A stretch of 14,865 bases of DNA from an uncultured Pseudomonadota bacterium (GTDB lineage Bacteria > Pseudomonadota > Gammaproteobacteria > Burkholderiales > Burkholderiaceae). The stretch lies in the NCBI GenBank assembly GCA_946480245.1, contig CAMLIZ010000116.1:1-14865 (forward strand), in the 5' to 3' direction. A program made the position numbers and the translations under genes. The notes under the pieces are model-generated. The model did not search any database, was not told the DNA's origin, and saw only the letters and a program-made list of their open reading frames with translations. This document shows positions 14,802 to 14,865 of the stretch, one piece after another; positions within the stretch are counted from its first letter, which is position 1, and each line of letters begins with the position of its first letter.

Positions 14802-14865
14802 GCTTCGATTTCCGCGTTGTGATAGACCTCTTGCACGTCGTCGAGGTCCTCGATCACGTCCAGCA
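14798..14865 (-). CDS. YebC/PmpR-family protein, C-terminal end only
   Basis: Only the last 21 codons and the stop are in the window; the rest lies beyond its right edge. The readable end, [16 protein letters not shown], matches the conserved C-terminus of YebC/PmpR proteins (DDVQ-VYHN). This family was long annotated as transcriptional regulators, and some members have been linked to translation of proline stretches. The yebC-purD order is typical of Burkholderiales. The stop overlaps the purD start by four bases (ATGA). Confidence 0.85.
   Translation of the reverse strand, partial: LDVIEDLDDVQEVYHNAEIEA

Noticed and set aside
13350..14822. Plus-strand open frame opposite purD
   Set aside because: Antisense to PurD, which has every ATP-grasp motif; the antisense product has no family features.
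1..14865. Mobile elements, prophage or defence islands
   Set aside because: No transposase, integrase, toxin-antitoxin, restriction or phage gene is seen. The tRNA genes at the left edge could be integration targets, but no attachment-site duplication is visible.

Overview
The window looks like chromosomal housekeeping DNA from a GC-rich betaproteobacterium, most likely order Burkholderiales (Comamonadaceae/Rubrivivax-like). This rests on the strong G/C third-position bias, the gene order yebC-purD-hemF-nadD-rsfS-rlmH-maf-rng, the CCA-encoding tRNAs and the style of the individual proteins. The taxon is inferred, not proven. Coding is very dense, and no stretch longer than about 190 bases lacks a gene. 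I see no mobile element, CRISPR array, rRNA or prophage.

Layout. (1) Positions 1-230, minus strand: two tandem tRNA-Lys genes (anticodons TTT then CTT, in transcription order), with a perfect TATAAT hexamer just upstream that overlaps the stop codon of the next gene. (2) 224-3635, minus: tolB-pal-cpoB-tcdA. This is the periplasmic and outer-membrane half of the Tol-Pal envelope system followed by the tRNA ct6A dehydratase. tolQ, tolR and tolA are not beside tolB. (3) 3714-6054, plus, divergent from tolB: an MsbA-type ABC exporter followed 4 bases later by an AhpD-like CxxC protein. (4) 6178-8444, plus: egtD-egtB, the two core ergothioneine genes, overlapping by 4 bases. (5) 8437-8610, minus: a 57-residue DUF1328 membrane protein whose 3' end overlaps the 3' end of egtB. 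(6) 8611-8797: a spacer with two inverted repeats. (7) 8798-14865, minus: a tight, probably single operon, yebC(partial)-purD-hemF-nadD-rsfS-rlmH-maf-rng. Most junctions overlap or are under 20 bases apart, and several ribosome-binding sites lie inside the end of the preceding gene.

How the genes fit together. Regions 2 and 3 serve the cell envelope: Tol-Pal in outer-membrane constriction and integrity, MsbA in lipid export. Region 4 makes a thiol antioxidant, and the neighbouring AhpD-like protein may also act on peroxides or reactive species. Region 7 combines purine, haem and NAD cofactor synthesis with ribosome maturation or silencing (RsfS, RlmH), nucleotide-pool sanitation (Maf) and rRNA/mRNA processing (RNase G).

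I find no convincing undescribed multi-gene system. The points most worth a second look are the lysine/alanine/proline-rich repeat tail on RsfS, the twin-arginine-like signal peptide and GTG start of TolB, the minimal egtD-egtB pair, the detached tolB-pal-cpoB block, and several inverted repeats in short spacers. All positions and motifs were read by eye.
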